Position numbers and translations under genes: made by a program
Shown here: positions 26,731 through 35,820 of the stretch, piece by piece
Layout: each line of letters opens with the position of its first letter
Position numbering within the stretch: position 1 is the stretch's first letter
Assembly (NCBI GenBank): GCA_019749915.1
Contig: JAIEPE010000030.1
Span: 1 to 49,824 of the forward strand
Direction: 5' to 3'
Length of the DNA stretch: 49,824 nt
DNA from: Alphaproteobacteria bacterium
GTDB lineage: Bacteria > Pseudomonadota > Alphaproteobacteria > UBA9655
Notes under the pieces: model-generated
Databases searched by the model: none
The model's input: only the letters and a program-made list of their open reading frames with translations
Told to the model about the DNA's origin: nothing

Positions 26731-27746
26731 ATCCGGTTATGGTAGAAGCAACGCGGGGACGACAAGTAGAATCTGTGCATCGCGGAAGGGCGGTTGTTGT
26801 TGACGCCCTAGGTCATATCATTCGAAGCTGGGGAGATATTTATGAGCCTGTTTTTGCTAGATCTGCCCTAAAACCCATCCAAGCTCTCCCTCTTATCGAA
26901 CAAGGTGCTGCTGAAGCTTATCATCTTTCCCCTGAAGAAATTGCCATGGCTTGTGCCTCTCACCATGGAGAAGAGCGACATGTGCAGGTTTTAGAAACCT
27001 GGCTCAAGAAAATTGGGAAAGACGAAAGAATCTTAGACTGTGGAGTCCACCGTCCGCTTTATACAAGTTTTTCAAAAGCTCCTCAAAAATTTTATGAAAA
27101 ACCTTCTATTTTACAAAATGCTTGCTCTGGAAAGCACTTAGGCATGCTGACAACGGCCCTTCATAGAAATGAGCCCCTTGAAGGCTATCTTTCTCGAGAA
27201 CACCCCGTTCAAAAGCGAATTGAGCACGTTATTGCCGAGATGACAAATATTGACACGGTTCATGCACCCCATGGCACTGATGGGTGCGGTATTCCGGCTC
27301 TGGCTCTTCCTCTTTTTAATGTTGCCCTGGCCATGGCCCGCTTTGCAGACCCTTCTCATCTTTATTATCCACGTCAGAAAGCTATTCATTCTATTCTTAC
27401 TGCCATCGTACAACATCCTGAATTGATTGCCGGAGAAAATGGTTTTGATACAAAGATCATTAAAATGACCCAAGGAAGCGTCATCTGTAAAGGCGGTGCA
27501 GGCGGCTTTCAGATTGGAATTATTCCGTCTCATGGCTTGGGCATTGCCCTTAAAATTGATGATGGAAATTTAAAGGCCGCTGAATTAGCCTTCCTTACTG
27601 TTCTAAGATCTTTGGGATCCGTTGATGATGAACTTTATGAAAAGTTAGAGCCTCGCCTTCCCATTACCTCCCACAAGGGAAAAACTGTAGGTTTTCTTCA
27701 ACCCACCACCTTTACAACCCTTCCCCCTGAAACAAGCCATCATTGA
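26724..27746 (+). CDS. L-asparaginase II family protein
   Basis: 340 residues of the AnsA/COG4448 thermolabile asparaginase family: RGRQVESVHRGRAVVVD, PVFARSALKPIQALPL, EEIAMACASHHGEERHV, NACSGKHLGMLTTALH, HGTDGCGIPALALPL and VICKGGAGGFQIG. The family, typified by the Rhizobium etli enzyme, splits asparagine to aspartate and ammonia and differs from the E. coli types. The ATG overlaps the ptsH stop (ATGGTAA), so it is coupled to the PTS-Ntr-like genes; an alternative ATG is at 26739. A link between nitrogen metabolism and the phosphorelay is plausible but not shown. Confidence 0.88.
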   Translation: MVNPVMVEATRGRQVESVHRGRAVVVDALGHIIRSWGDIYEPVFARSALKPIQALPLIEQGAAEAYHLSPEEIAMACASHHGEERHVQVLETWLKKIGKDERILDCGVHRPLYTSFSKAPQKFYEKPSILQNACSGKHLGMLTTALHRNEPLEGYLSREHPVQKRIEHVIAEMTNIDTVHAPHGTDGCGIPALALPLFNVALAMARFADPSHLYYPRQKAIHSILTAIVQHPELIAGENGFDTKIIKMTQGSVICKGGAGGFQIGIIPSHGLGIALKIDDGNLKAAELAFLTVLRSLGSVDDELYEKLEPRLPITSHKGKTVGFLQPTTFTTLPPETSHH

Positions 27747-27769
27747 GGGATCTTTTGACAAGAGAGTGT

Positions 27770-27804
27770 GCAGAGTGTCCTTTAGCCTCCTTAAGAACAC
27801 TCTG
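27770..27804. repeat. Stem-loop downstream of the asparaginase gene
   Basis: GCAGAGTGT pairs with ACACTCTGC around a 17-nt loop. There is no T-run after it, so it may be a weak terminator or a transcript-end stabilising hairpin. The rest of the 268-bp gap up to nadK shows nothing clear. Confidence 0.45.
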
Positions 27805-28014
27805 CTAATCCTCAGCTTGTTTAGTGGTTTTTATTTACGCTGTAGGAAACTGATCCTTGAAGAAACTATACTCTCTAAAAGAGAGACTTTGCAATAAGCA
27901 TTTGAAACGTATGATTAAAAATAAAGCTTTTTCGAGATTTTCACTGCCCCCTTGACCCTATTCGCAAGACACAGCAAACTATCATAATTAAAATTAAATA
28001 AGATAGAGAATCCT

Positions 28015-28776
28015 ATGCCCCATATTGCTATTCTTGCTTCACCGGCCCCTGAAGCCCTGCAAGCCAAACACACCCTCAAGACCCTCTATCCAACAGTTAG
28101 GCCGGAAGAAGCGGACATTCTAATCGCCCTTGGTGGAGACGGTTTTATGCTAGAGACCATGCATGGCGCCCTCTCTTCAAAGATACCCATTTATGGCATT
28201 CATTGTGGCAGTGTGGGGTTTTTGATGAATGAGCTTGCTCCTCATGACCTCATGCTACGCCTCGAAAAGGCAAAGCCAAGCGTTCTCCATCCCCTTGAAA
28301 TGCAGACGCAGCAAAAGAACGGCATCTTGGCTAAAGCTCTAGCCTTTAATGAAGTCTCCTTGCTCCGCGAGTCACGCCAAGCCGCCAAGCTCCAGATTGC
28401 CGTTGACGGAGTGGTGCGCCTTGAAGAATTGGTGTGCGATGGTATTTTGCTCTCAACTCCCGCGGGCAGCACAGCCTATAATCTTTCCGCCCATGGCCCT
28501 ATCATTCCCCTGAGCGCCCCTCTTTTGGCCCTCACACCCATCAGCGCCTTCCGGCCGCGGCGCTGGAAGGGCGCTCTGTTGCCAGAGAATGCCCAGGTTC
28601 AATTCACCATTCTTGAGCCGGACAAACGCCCCGTGAGCGCTGTTGCTGATTTTACGGAAGTGCGAAACGTCACATCGGTGACCGTGCGCCAATCCAAGGA
28701 GAACGCTGTCACCCTGCTTTTTGATCACGAACATAACTTGGATGAGCGTATCCTAAGGGAGCAATTTTTGGGGTAA
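28015..28776 (+). CDS. nadK: NAD kinase
   Basis: 253 residues. The GGDG motif appears in [15 protein letters not shown], followed by [14 protein letters not shown] and the NE/D motif FNEVSLLRE. The second-domain signature [20 protein letters not shown] is complete. It phosphorylates NAD to NADP with ATP or polyphosphate. The ribosome binding site is weak. Base composition here is more GC-rich than the neighbours. It is followed after 11 bp by a small gene with a strong ribosome binding site. Confidence 0.96.
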   Translation: MPHIAILASPAPEALQAKHTLKTLYPTVRPEEADILIALGGDGFMLETMHGALSSKIPIYGIHCGSVGFLMNELAPHDLMLRLEKAKPSVLHPLEMQTQQKNGILAKALAFNEVSLLRESRQAAKLQIAVDGVVRLEELVCDGILLSTPAGSTAYNLSAHGPIIPLSAPLLALTPISAFRPRRWKGALLPENAQVQFTILEPDKRPVSAVADFTEVRNVTSVTVRQSKENAVTLLFDHEHNLDERILREQFLG

Positions 28777-28787
28777 GAGAGGAGTTT

Positions 28788-28958
28788 ATGGTTAAAAAGC
28801 TTTTTGACATGGAAAATGAAATTTTAGTTCTCTCCTCTGAAGAGCAACTTCGTTTTTATTATCTTTTAGAAGAGTCTCAGAGGGTAAGCTCTGATCTCTC
28901 TAAGGCCATACAACGCTATAAAAAAATACGTCCTAAAAAGGTCCGTGATGTCAATTAA
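28788..28958 (+). CDS. Small protein of unknown function, 56 residues
   Basis: ATG at 28788 with GAGAGGAG 5 nt upstream. The product MVKKLFDMENEILVLSSEEQ continues with a charged, probably helical LRFYYLLEESQRVSSDLSKA and a basic tail ending KKVRDVN. No transmembrane segment. It begins 11 bp after nadK and is likely in the same transcript. I do not recognise a family. The strong start and sensible composition make it likely to be real. Confidence 0.55.
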   Translation: MVKKLFDMENEILVLSSEEQLRFYYLLEESQRVSSDLSKAIQRYKKIRPKKVRDVN

Positions 28959-29083
28959 GATCTCATTGAAAGTGATATGAAATTCATACAGAAAAATCAT
29001 AAATCAAAGATCAGCCCTTGAAATAAAAGTATAAGTTTCTTAAATTAAGAACATGAGTTTATGGTGAATAAAGGAAACTTATC

Positions 29084-29464
29084 ATGAAAAAATGGGGTGA
29101 TGTATTTAGTGGAACGGGAACAGTGCTGATCTCTCTTCTCTCCTGTGCGGCTTGTCCTCTTTGCCTGCCTATATATGCGGGACTTCTTAGCCTCATTGGC
29201 ATCGAGCTAGCTGAAGTGCATGAATTCTTCTTCCCAATTATGATGATTTTTGCTCTCCTCACAATTGGCTTTATGGCCTATCAGATTTATCATCACCATG
29301 GAAAGTGGCCCCCCTTAGCGTTAGCAATCGCAGCAGCCCTTGGCATGGTAAGCTCTGCTTTCATGGGCTATGAATACCTTCTCTATGCCTCTCTTGCTCT
29401 CTTTATGGGAAGTGTCCTCTGGAATAAAAGAACTCTTGTTCATGAAGGCCATGGGTGTTGTTAA
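29084..29464 (+). CDS. MerC/MerT-like small membrane protein
   Basis: 126 residues with about four membrane helices. The first contains SCAACPLCLPIYAGLLSLIG, a Cys-rich helix like the metal-binding CPxCxP region of MerC-type mercury carriers. The C-terminus is HEGHGCC, a possible metal-binding end. MerC-family proteins carry Hg(II) or similar soft metals across the inner membrane. No other mer gene is present, so the substrate is unclear. AAAGGAA lies upstream of the ATG. The last 10 bases overlap the next gene. Confidence 0.55.
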   Translation: MKKWGDVFSGTGTVLISLLSCAACPLCLPIYAGLLSLIGIELAEVHEFFFPIMMIFALLTIGFMAYQIYHHHGKWPPLALAIAAALGMVSSAFMGYEYLLYASLALFMGSVLWNKRTLVHEGHGCC

Positions 29465-30426
29465 CCTCTCCCTCCCCGCGTCCTCTCGTTCTGGATTTGG
29501 ATGGAACTTTACTGCGCACCGATACCTTTCATGAAATGATGGCCCACGTGCTGCGAAAAAAGCCGTGGGTGCTTTGTTTATTGCCCTTTTGGCTTTGGAA
29601 AAGCAGGGCTTACGCTAAAGTTCGCCTTGCCGAGCATGCAGCACTCGATCCAGCCACCCTTCCCTATAATCCTACCCTTCTTGCCTTTGCTGAAAAGGAA
29701 GCTCAATCAGGGCGCCCCCTCCTCCTGGCCACAGGAACCAATCAAAAGGTAGCTGAGAGCATTGCGAGCCATTTTGGCTTTTTCCAAGAGGTGATTGGAA
29801 GCGATACAATAACCAACATGACTGGCCTTAAAAAGCAAGAAGCCCTTCTCGCACGATTTAAGCCCCAGGGCTTTGACTATGCCGGCGATTCTCCTATTGA
29901 TGCCCATATTTGGGAAGTATGCGCAAAAGCACTGGTTGTTCATCCCAAACGGGGTGTTTTAAAGACGGCAGCCAATATGAAAGATCCCTCCAATCTCCAC
30001 TATTTCCCACGTGAGAAAAAACGTCCATGGGCCCTTCTTCAAGCCCTGCGCCCCCTTTCTTGGAGCCTCAATTTATGGCTCTTCCCCTCTTGGCCACTTA
30101 TTATTTTGTGGAGCGCTTTCACCTCAGGCCTTCTCATCACCGGCGATCTTTTAAATCTTCATCACGCACGGATTAGCAAATCACACTCCTCTCAATTTGC
30201 GGAAGGTCATCTGCATTTGATCACAGCCTTTCTCCTCTCAGCCCTTCTCTTGAGTTGCCCGATTCTTGTCTTTATGCTGAGAGCTCCTTGGGAGGGATTA
30301 ATAGCTATCGTTTACACCCCCCTCTTCATGGTCATAGATCGCTTGACCCGGCCCCTACATCCCGAGATCCGATGGACCATTTTAGGGTTAAGTCAACTTT
30401 TAGCTTTAAGTATATTCGCAAGCTAA
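29455..30426 (+). CDS. HAD hydrolase fused to a degenerate, short UbiA-like membrane domain
   Basis: 323 residues from a GTG overlapping the previous gene. Residues 1-185 form a HAD phosphatase: D14-L-D-G-T, LLATGT with Thr93, and YAGDSPID with Asp145. Residues 195-323 resemble the start of a UbiA prenyltransferase, the usual partner in HAD-UbiA proteins of about 480 residues. But the prenyl-diphosphate/Mg motif NDxxDxxxD is here GDLLNLHHA (about 230-238), with two of the acidic residues lost, and the domain stops after roughly four helices. So the transferase part cannot be active in the normal way. The HAD part looks intact; its substrate is unknown. Confidence 0.75.
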   Translation: MLLTSPSPRPLVLDLDGTLLRTDTFHEMMAHVLRKKPWVLCLLPFWLWKSRAYAKVRLAEHAALDPATLPYNPTLLAFAEKEAQSGRPLLLATGTNQKVAESIASHFGFFQEVIGSDTITNMTGLKKQEALLARFKPQGFDYAGDSPIDAHIWEVCAKALVVHPKRGVLKTAANMKDPSNLHYFPREKKRPWALLQALRPLSWSLNLWLFPSWPLIILWSAFTSGLLITGDLLNLHHARISKSHSSQFAEGHLHLITAFLLSALLLSCPILVFMLRAPWEGLIAIVYTPLFMVIDRLTRPLHPEIRWTILGLSQLLALSIFAS

Positions 30427-31071
30427 CCCGGCCACATCCTCATAAATCGCCACAGGTTGAAGGCTATTTTCCAAGCGAAGCCGATTCACATGCATCAAAA
30501 TCTGGGCCTTTGAAAAATAGCGCCCTTCTTTCCAGTAATATAATCCTCGCTTGATTAAATTTCCTCCCACAAGACAAAAACCTTCCGAAGTCGCCCAGTT
30601 TTCAATATGCTGAGCCGTAATGTAAGTGGGATTTCCTACTACCTTTTGTTTCCTTACTTTTTCAGGAATTTTGCCCTTGATCAGAATATATGCCGGCGAC
30701 GATTGAAGGGAATACCCTTCATTTTTCTTTAATGGTAAGGGCGTTGCCGTCACCCAGACCCCCTTTTCAAGGGCCTCCTGCGATTTCTTTAGGCTATCAC
30801 TAGGAGCATAAAGAGAAAGAATTCGCCTCATTCTTTCAATTTCAGTGAAACTACTTGCTTTTAAAGCGAGTGACGCCCGCTTTCCCTTTCTCCGCCCTGG
30901 CTTCGATGAATTTTCTCTTAAACCCAAGTGGGTAATTTTCTTACTCACCGCATTCAGAGTTTTTCCTAAAGCTAACGCTATAATTTTAAGCTGTATTTTC
31001 TCTTCTATTGATTTCTTAATACAAAGATTTTCCCAAGACTCCCACCGCGGTTTTATTTTTGCCTCAGCCAT
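30406..31071 (-). CDS. Putative DNA-binding protein (Myb/SANT- or GcrA-like N-terminus)
   Basis: 221 residues. The N-terminal 55 look like a helix-turn-helix: WESWENLCIKKSIEEKI, then IALALGKTLNAVSKKITHLG and LRENSS, followed by a basic linker GRRKGKRA. That pattern is like SANT/Myb or GcrA-type domains ('W…E…i…iA..lgkt..aV..k…LgLR'). The rest has no motif I know. It overlaps the preceding plus-strand gene tail-to-tail by 21 bp. GGGAGA precedes the ATG. I infer a regulator or chromatin-like protein with low certainty. Confidence 0.6.
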   Translation of the reverse strand: MAEAKIKPRWESWENLCIKKSIEEKIQLKIIALALGKTLNAVSKKITHLGLRENSSKPGRRKGKRASLALKASSFTEIERMRRILSLYAPSDSLKKSQEALEKGVWVTATPLPLKKNEGYSLQSSPAYILIKGKIPEKVRKQKVVGNPTYITAQHIENWATSEGFCLVGGNLIKRGLYYWKEGRYFSKAQILMHVNRLRLENSLQPVAIYEDVAGLACEYT

Positions 31072-31296
31072 AAACTTTTCTCCCTTTTTTATTTTTTACA
31101 TACTAGACATGCAAAAACCAACATATTATAAGTGCCAATATTCTCAAGAATTGTCAAGAATTTTTGCGATTCTTAATTAGCCATATCTTCAATCAATTTT
31201 GCAGAGAGTTGGAAATACTGTCATTATCATAAGAATGGCTTACGCATACTTAAACTGCTAAAGTATGCATAACCCACTCTTAACCCATAAACCTTA

Positions 31297-31734
31297 TTAC
31301 CAAAATTGATACCAAGGACGCGGATGTGATGTAATATCTTCGATTTGGAAGTCTAAAGTAGAGCCGGCAAACTTAGGATGTGAACTCCACATAAGGTTGT
31401 TTTCTTCATCATAAGTTGCTGGAACACCATAGTGAAATTGCCATCCTATTCCATTAGGCCCCATAGTATGCTGAACTGTACCGCTAATGCTTTCCCCCTT
31501 GTCAGCCATTTCCTGAAGAAGACCTTCTGTAACATGTTCATTTAAGATTTTATAAGTACGACCATTCTCAGTAAAAATATGGTCCGGATTCTTTAAAGCT
31601 TTTTCAACTTGGATAGCCCTTATACTTCCGCTTCTTCCCTCACTAAGAAAATCATCTGAATCTTCTGCAAGCGCTAAACTGTTAATCGCTATTACAGCAG
31701 CAACAGTCAAATATAGAATATTTATTTTTACCAT
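31297..31734 (-). CDS. Small secreted protein of unknown function
   Basis: 145 residues. Signal peptide at 1-23 (ILYLTVAAVIAINSLALA, cleavage before EDSDD). The mature part is polar with aromatic clusters (GIGWQFHYGVPATY, HPRPWYQFW at the C-terminus). No Cys in the mature protein and no known domain. AGGTG precedes the ATG. It sits alone on this strand between intergenic gaps of about 230 and 160 bp. Probably a lineage-specific periplasmic or exported protein. Confidence 0.6.
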   Translation of the reverse strand: MVKINILYLTVAAVIAINSLALAEDSDDFLSEGRSGSIRAIQVEKALKNPDHIFTENGRTYKILNEHVTEGLLQEMADKGESISGTVQHTMGPNGIGWQFHYGVPATYDEENNLMWSSHPKFAGSTLDFQIEDITSHPRPWYQFW

Positions 31735-31909
31735 AAAAACACCTCAATATACTACATTACCATTACTTTATTATAACATTAAAATGATTAAAAATGATTA
31801 AAATTTCTCATCCTAAGATTTTCATGCTCGGCCCCTGATTATCCCTTGAATCTCTCCTCAAGCTAATTTAGGCTTTACTTCAACATAAAGAATTGAAAGG
31901 GTGAATTCG

Positions 31910-32437
31910 ATGTTTAGTGTTAAGAAAATAATGTTAGTTGCGGCCCTTACAAACCTGGCATGTCGAGCTCAAGCTTGGGCCATGGATGATTTTAACAATC
32001 CCTATATCGCAGCATCAGCACGCCATCCAGTCTCCCTAGAACATGAGTTGAAGGCCTCACAAGAAGCCCCCCCCAGTGTCGCAACTCAACTCCAAATAGA
32101 ACAAGCAGAAAATAAAAAACTGAAAGCCCTAAGAACCGCCCTCCGGGCGAAAAATAAGGAACTAAAAGCCCAGTTAGCTGTCTTACAGCTTGCACAAAGT
32201 GCACTGGCACCTGCTCTCACACCAACTATCTCACGAACATATAAAAGTCCTGAGCTTGGCTTAAAAAAGCCAAACAGAAAAACTAGGAAAAAAGCAACAA
32301 AAGCAAAAACATCAAGATTGAAGAAGAAAAAAAAAGTCATAGGTCTTACTCACACAAAAACGACGGCCTCTCACTGCGAAGCGTGCTTAAAAGTTCAAGG
32401 ATCCCGGGGATTTGTCCTAGTAAATCTTCTGCGATAA
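31910..32437 (+). CDS. Exported coiled-coil protein with basic C-terminus, unknown function
   Basis: 175 residues from the ATG at 31910 (GAAAGG is 9 nt upstream; an in-frame GTG at 31901 is also possible). The signal peptide runs to about residue 23 (IMLVAALTNLACRAQAWA). Residues 60-95 form a likely coiled coil (QLQIEQAENKKLKALRTALR). Residues 125-145 are strongly basic (KKATKAKTSRLKKKKK). The last 92 bases overlap the 3' end of nnr on the other strand, so one of the two C-termini may have been extended by stop-codon loss. Confidence 0.55.
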   Translation: MFSVKKIMLVAALTNLACRAQAWAMDDFNNPYIAASARHPVSLEHELKASQEAPPSVATQLQIEQAENKKLKALRTALRAKNKELKAQLAVLQLAQSALAPALTPTISRTYKSPELGLKKPNRKTRKKATKAKTSRLKKKKKVIGLTHTKTTASHCEACLKVQGSRGFVLVNLLR

Positions 32438-33788
32438 GGCCCAGGCCAACGCGATTTGCAGCTTCTCCATGGATCCATACGGCAGCTGCTGCCGCTTGAA
32501 AAGGATCGATTGCCTGCGCTAAAAGACCGGCCATAAGCCCTGCGAGTACGTCCCCTGTACCCGCCGTTGAAAGGGTGGCTGGGGCATTGCCATTGATGAT
32601 GATCTCTCCCTTAGGAGACGCAATAATAGTATCATAGCCCTTCAGTACAACGATCGCTCCCACCTCAATCGCTGCCTTATGGGCTTTTTCAACTTTGTTT
32701 TTGAGAAAGGCAAGGTGAGGAAAGAGGCGATGAAATTCTCCCTCATGGGGGGTCAAAATAACATTGTCATGAAGATGGCGGGTAAGCTCAGGAGTACGAC
32801 CTTCAAAACTGGACAGAGCCCCTCCATCCAACACACAGGGTTTTTTTGACTCCAGCAACAAAATAGCTTGCTGGCGGGTAGACTCCTGTGGCAAGGCACC
32901 TGTCCCCCATAGCAAGGAATGGGAGTGACCATCGAGAATCCAATCAAGAAATTCCTGTGCTGACCCTAGAGGCGTTACGACATCTCCCCACGCAACGCCC
33001 GCAAAAATGGGATATTCCTCCCCCTTACACATCAAGCGCACAAGACCTGCCCCAATGCGACGCGCAGCGAGAGAAGCTAATCTTACGGCCCCCGGCATAC
33101 TCCCTGTCCCTACAATCAAACAGCTTCCCCGGGAATATTTATGATCCATAGGTTGGGGCTCTTTAAGGGAATTCACCCAAAGGGAGGGTGCATTTAAAAA
33201 AATACTTGTCTGGGGCAACAAAGGTTCAGCAATTCCGATATCTTTTACAAAAAGCTTCCCACAAAGAAGACGGCCCGGCACAAGGTAATGCCCTACTCTA
33301 GCCTTAAAAAAAGTCACCGTGTGGGTCGCCTTGATCGCTGCTCCATAACATTGCCCCGAATTGGTTTCAACGCCTGTGGGGATATCGATTGCCACCACGG
33401 GTTTACCCGAATTATTAATAAGATGAACTAGACTTAAAATATCTCCTCCAAGTGGTTGAGATAAGCCTGTTCCAAAAATTCCATCCACTACCAAATCAAC
33501 TTCTTGAAGCGTGCGTTCAAACTCAGAAGTTTGAGGAAGATTATTTGTTGTTATAATTTTTATAGGCCAACCTTCGGCCTTCAAAAGACGTGCCACCACC
33601 TGACCATCACCGCCATTTTTACCAGGACCGCAGAAAACAAGGACCTGTCTTGGAGAAAACTGACTTAAAATCACCTCAACGACAGCTTTCCCAGCTCGCT
33701 CCATCAGATTTTCTTCCGTGATCCCTGTTGCTAAAGCCTTTGCCTCAGCCCTTTTCATTAATTCGACTGTTACAAGTTCCTGACTCAC
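32346..33788 (-). CDS. nnr: Bifunctional NAD(P)HX epimerase / ADP-dependent dehydratase
   Basis: 480 residues in two domains. The YjeF N-terminal epimerase (1-215) has VFCGPGKNGGDGQVVARLL, DLVVDGIFGTGLSQPL and AIDIPTGVETNSG. The C-terminal ribokinase-like dehydratase (225-465) has KYSRGSCLIVGTGSMPGA, VILTPHEGEFHRLFP and TAGTGDVLAGLMAGLLAQ with the catalytic Asp. Together they repair hydrated NADH and NADPH. The start is GTG at 33788 with AAGGAGAGG before it. It overlaps the convergent gene at its 3' end. Confidence 0.95.
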   Translation of the reverse strand: MSQELVTVELMKRAEAKALATGITEENLMERAGKAVVEVILSQFSPRQVLVFCGPGKNGGDGQVVARLLKAEGWPIKIITTNNLPQTSEFERTLQEVDLVVDGIFGTGLSQPLGGDILSLVHLINNSGKPVVAIDIPTGVETNSGQCYGAAIKATHTVTFFKARVGHYLVPGRLLCGKLFVKDIGIAEPLLPQTSIFLNAPSLWVNSLKEPQPMDHKYSRGSCLIVGTGSMPGAVRLASLAARRIGAGLVRLMCKGEEYPIFAGVAWGDVVTPLGSAQEFLDWILDGHSHSLLWGTGALPQESTRQQAILLLESKKPCVLDGGALSSFEGRTPELTRHLHDNVILTPHEGEFHRLFPHLAFLKNKVEKAHKAAIEVGAIVVLKGYDTIIASPKGEIIINGNAPATLSTAGTGDVLAGLMAGLLAQAIDPFQAAAAAVWIHGEAANRVGLGLIAEDLLGQIPGILELLSTLRSERPSFLCE

Positions 33789-34048
33789 AAACCTCTCCTT
33801 ACCGATTTTTTTGTCACATTATAAACTATCCCATGAAAATCATAAGGAAATATTAAAAAGAGCGTGTCAAAAAGAGAGCAACCTCTTTTAAATTTGCACT
33901 AATTAACAAATGAACATTTGACGAAAGTAGAAAAAAGTGGTAGTGCAGTGCTGTTTTAGGAATGTTCTTCCTAAAATATAAGTGAATGTTTGTTTTTAAC
34001 TATGAAAAATGTTGACCCTATTTGGCAACGCAAAAGGAAGATAAATTC

Positions 34049-35599
34049 ATGTCAGTAAAACCACTCCCGCAGAAAGGGCCTGAGTTTTCAAAGCTCCGTG
34101 CTGCGATTTGGCCTATCCAAGGTTCAGAAATGAAAAAGTTTCTACCGATGGGCCTTATGATGTTCTTTATTCTCTTCAACTACACCATTTTAAGAGACAC
34201 CAAGGATACGCTTGTTGTTGGCGCCTCTGGTGCAGAGGCTATTAACTTCCTCAAGTTCTGGGGAGTGACGCCAACATCTATTCTCTTCGTAATCTTGTAT
34301 GCAAAACTCAGCAACGTCCTTTCAAAGGAAAACCTTTTCTATGCATGCATTATTCCTTTCATTGCTTTCTTTGGTGCTTTTGCGTTTATTATCTATCCCA
34401 ATAAAGACCTCCTTCATCCTTCTGTTGAGACCGTTGAAGCCTTACAACAGTCAGTCCCAGCTTTGAGGTTTATTTTCGCCCTTTGGGGAGCTTGGTCTTA
34501 CTCCATTTTCTATGTTATGGCAGAAATGTGGGGCAGTGTTGTGGTTTCTCTTTTGTTCTGGCAGTTTGCTAACGAAATTACCCGCACTCACGAAGCTAAG
34601 CGATTTTATTCTCTTTTCCCTCTTCTGGGGAACATAGCCCTTATCCTTTCCGGTCAAACCGTAACCTATTTCTCCACAATTCGTGATGTAAATAGTGCGG
34701 ATGCTTGGGGAACCAGCTTAAACTATATGATGGGGACCGTTGTTCTTGCCGGCCTTGCCACTGCAGCTATTTATTGGTGGATGAATCGCGCTATTTTAAC
34801 AGATCCTTTCTATTATGATGCGGCATCAGAAACACCGAAGGAAAAGAAGAAGGATAAGCCAAAGCTTTCCATCGTTGAGAGTTTTAAGTACCTTTTCACC
34901 TCTCGGTATTTAGGATTCGTTGCTTTGCTTGTCTTGGGTTACGGCATGGCTATTAACCTTGTAGAAGTCACATGGAAAAGCCAATTAAAGCTTCTTTATA
35001 CCGTTGACGGCGTCTTCAGCGAAAACAGCTACAGCGCTTTCATGGGGAACTTCTCTACCTTCACTGGTATTGCAACCATTGCTTTGATCATTATGTGTAA
35101 GGGCATTGTGGGCCGTTTTGGATGGTTCACCGGTGCGATTCTCACGCCAATCATTCTCCTGATCACAGGCGGACTCTTTTACATATTTGTGATTTTCCGT
35201 GATAGTCTCGACTGGATAACCGTTGCTATGGGCATGACCCCTATCTTCTTGGCTGTTATGATTGGAGCCGCTCAAAATATTTTGAGCAAGGGAACAAAAT
35301 ACTCCCTCTTCGACCCAACCAAGGAAATGTCTTATATTCCTCTTGACCAAGAACTCAAGGTGAAGGGTAAGGCTGCGGTTGATGTTATTGGCGGTCGTTT
35401 GGGTAAGTCCGGCGGTGCTGTTGTTCAACAGTTCCTCCTGCTAACCGTTTCAACGACAGCGACACAAATTACGATTGCACCTTATTCTTGTGCTATCATG
35501 GTTGTGGTCATCCTCGCATGGATGTATGCAGCTGGTGGCTTGAGCACAATGTACAATCAAAAAGTCGCCGAGAAAGAGCGCGAACTTCAAACCGCTTAA
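34049..35599 (+). CDS. tlcA: ATP/ADP translocase (nucleotide transporter, AAA family)
   Basis: 516 residues from the ATG at 34049, preceded by AAGGAAG; a TTG at 34022 is less likely. It belongs to the rickettsial/chlamydial/plastidic nucleotide translocase family: MGLMMFFILFNYTILRDTKD, FWGVTPTSILFVILYAKLSN, FYVMAEMWGSVVVSLLFWQF, RFYSLFPLLGNIALI and the basic segment EMSYIPLDQELKVKGKAA, conserved in the family. About 12 membrane helices are expected and the hydrophobic pattern fits. It exchanges host ATP for bacterial ADP, the mark of energy parasitism. A strong terminator follows. Other paralogues with different nucleotides may exist elsewhere. Confidence 0.96.
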   Translation: MSVKPLPQKGPEFSKLRAAIWPIQGSEMKKFLPMGLMMFFILFNYTILRDTKDTLVVGASGAEAINFLKFWGVTPTSILFVILYAKLSNVLSKENLFYACIIPFIAFFGAFAFIIYPNKDLLHPSVETVEALQQSVPALRFIFALWGAWSYSIFYVMAEMWGSVVVSLLFWQFANEITRTHEAKRFYSLFPLLGNIALILSGQTVTYFSTIRDVNSADAWGTSLNYMMGTVVLAGLATAAIYWWMNRAILTDPFYYDAASETPKEKKKDKPKLSIVESFKYLFTSRYLGFVALLVLGYGMAINLVEVTWKSQLKLLYTVDGVFSENSYSAFMGNFSTFTGIATIALIIMCKGIVGRFGWFTGAILTPIILLITGGLFYIFVIFRDSLDWITVAMGMTPIFLAVMIGAAQNILSKGTKYSLFDPTKEMSYIPLDQELKVKGKAAVDVIGGRLGKSGGAVVQQFLLLTVSTTATQITIAPYSCAIMVVVILAWMYAAGGLSTMYNQKVAEKERELQTA

Positions 35600-35618
35600 C
35601 TTTTTAGAGTCTCCCTGT

Positions 35619-35657
35619 AAACCCTCCCTCAGCTATCGCTTTGGGAGGGTTTTTTTA
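35619..35657 (+). terminator. Rho-independent terminator after the translocase gene
   Basis: AAACCCTCCC pairs with GGGAGGGTTT around a 14-nt loop and is followed by a T-run. It lies about 20 bp after the stop codon and would end the tlcA transcript before the next transporter gene. Confidence 0.9.
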
Positions 35658-35820
35658 TTTATTTACAACGACTCAACACATCCTTCAATAACGTCAAGAG
35701 CATTTTGACAATCTCTCAAAAAAACCTTGCATTTATTTAATGCGTTGATTTTTAACGATATTTTTCATTTGAACTTCCTCCCTCTTCCTGACTAAACTTA
35801 GCTTCGTTTGGCACTTATAT

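Noticed and set aside
27138-27533. 131-codon minus-strand frame inside the asparaginase gene
   Set aside because: The plus-strand gene is full length with clear family motifs; the reverse frame has no start signal.
35704-35733. TTGACA box upstream of the UhpC-like gene as a promoter
   Set aside because: At 17 bp the -10 would be TGCATT, a weak match, and no other support is visible.
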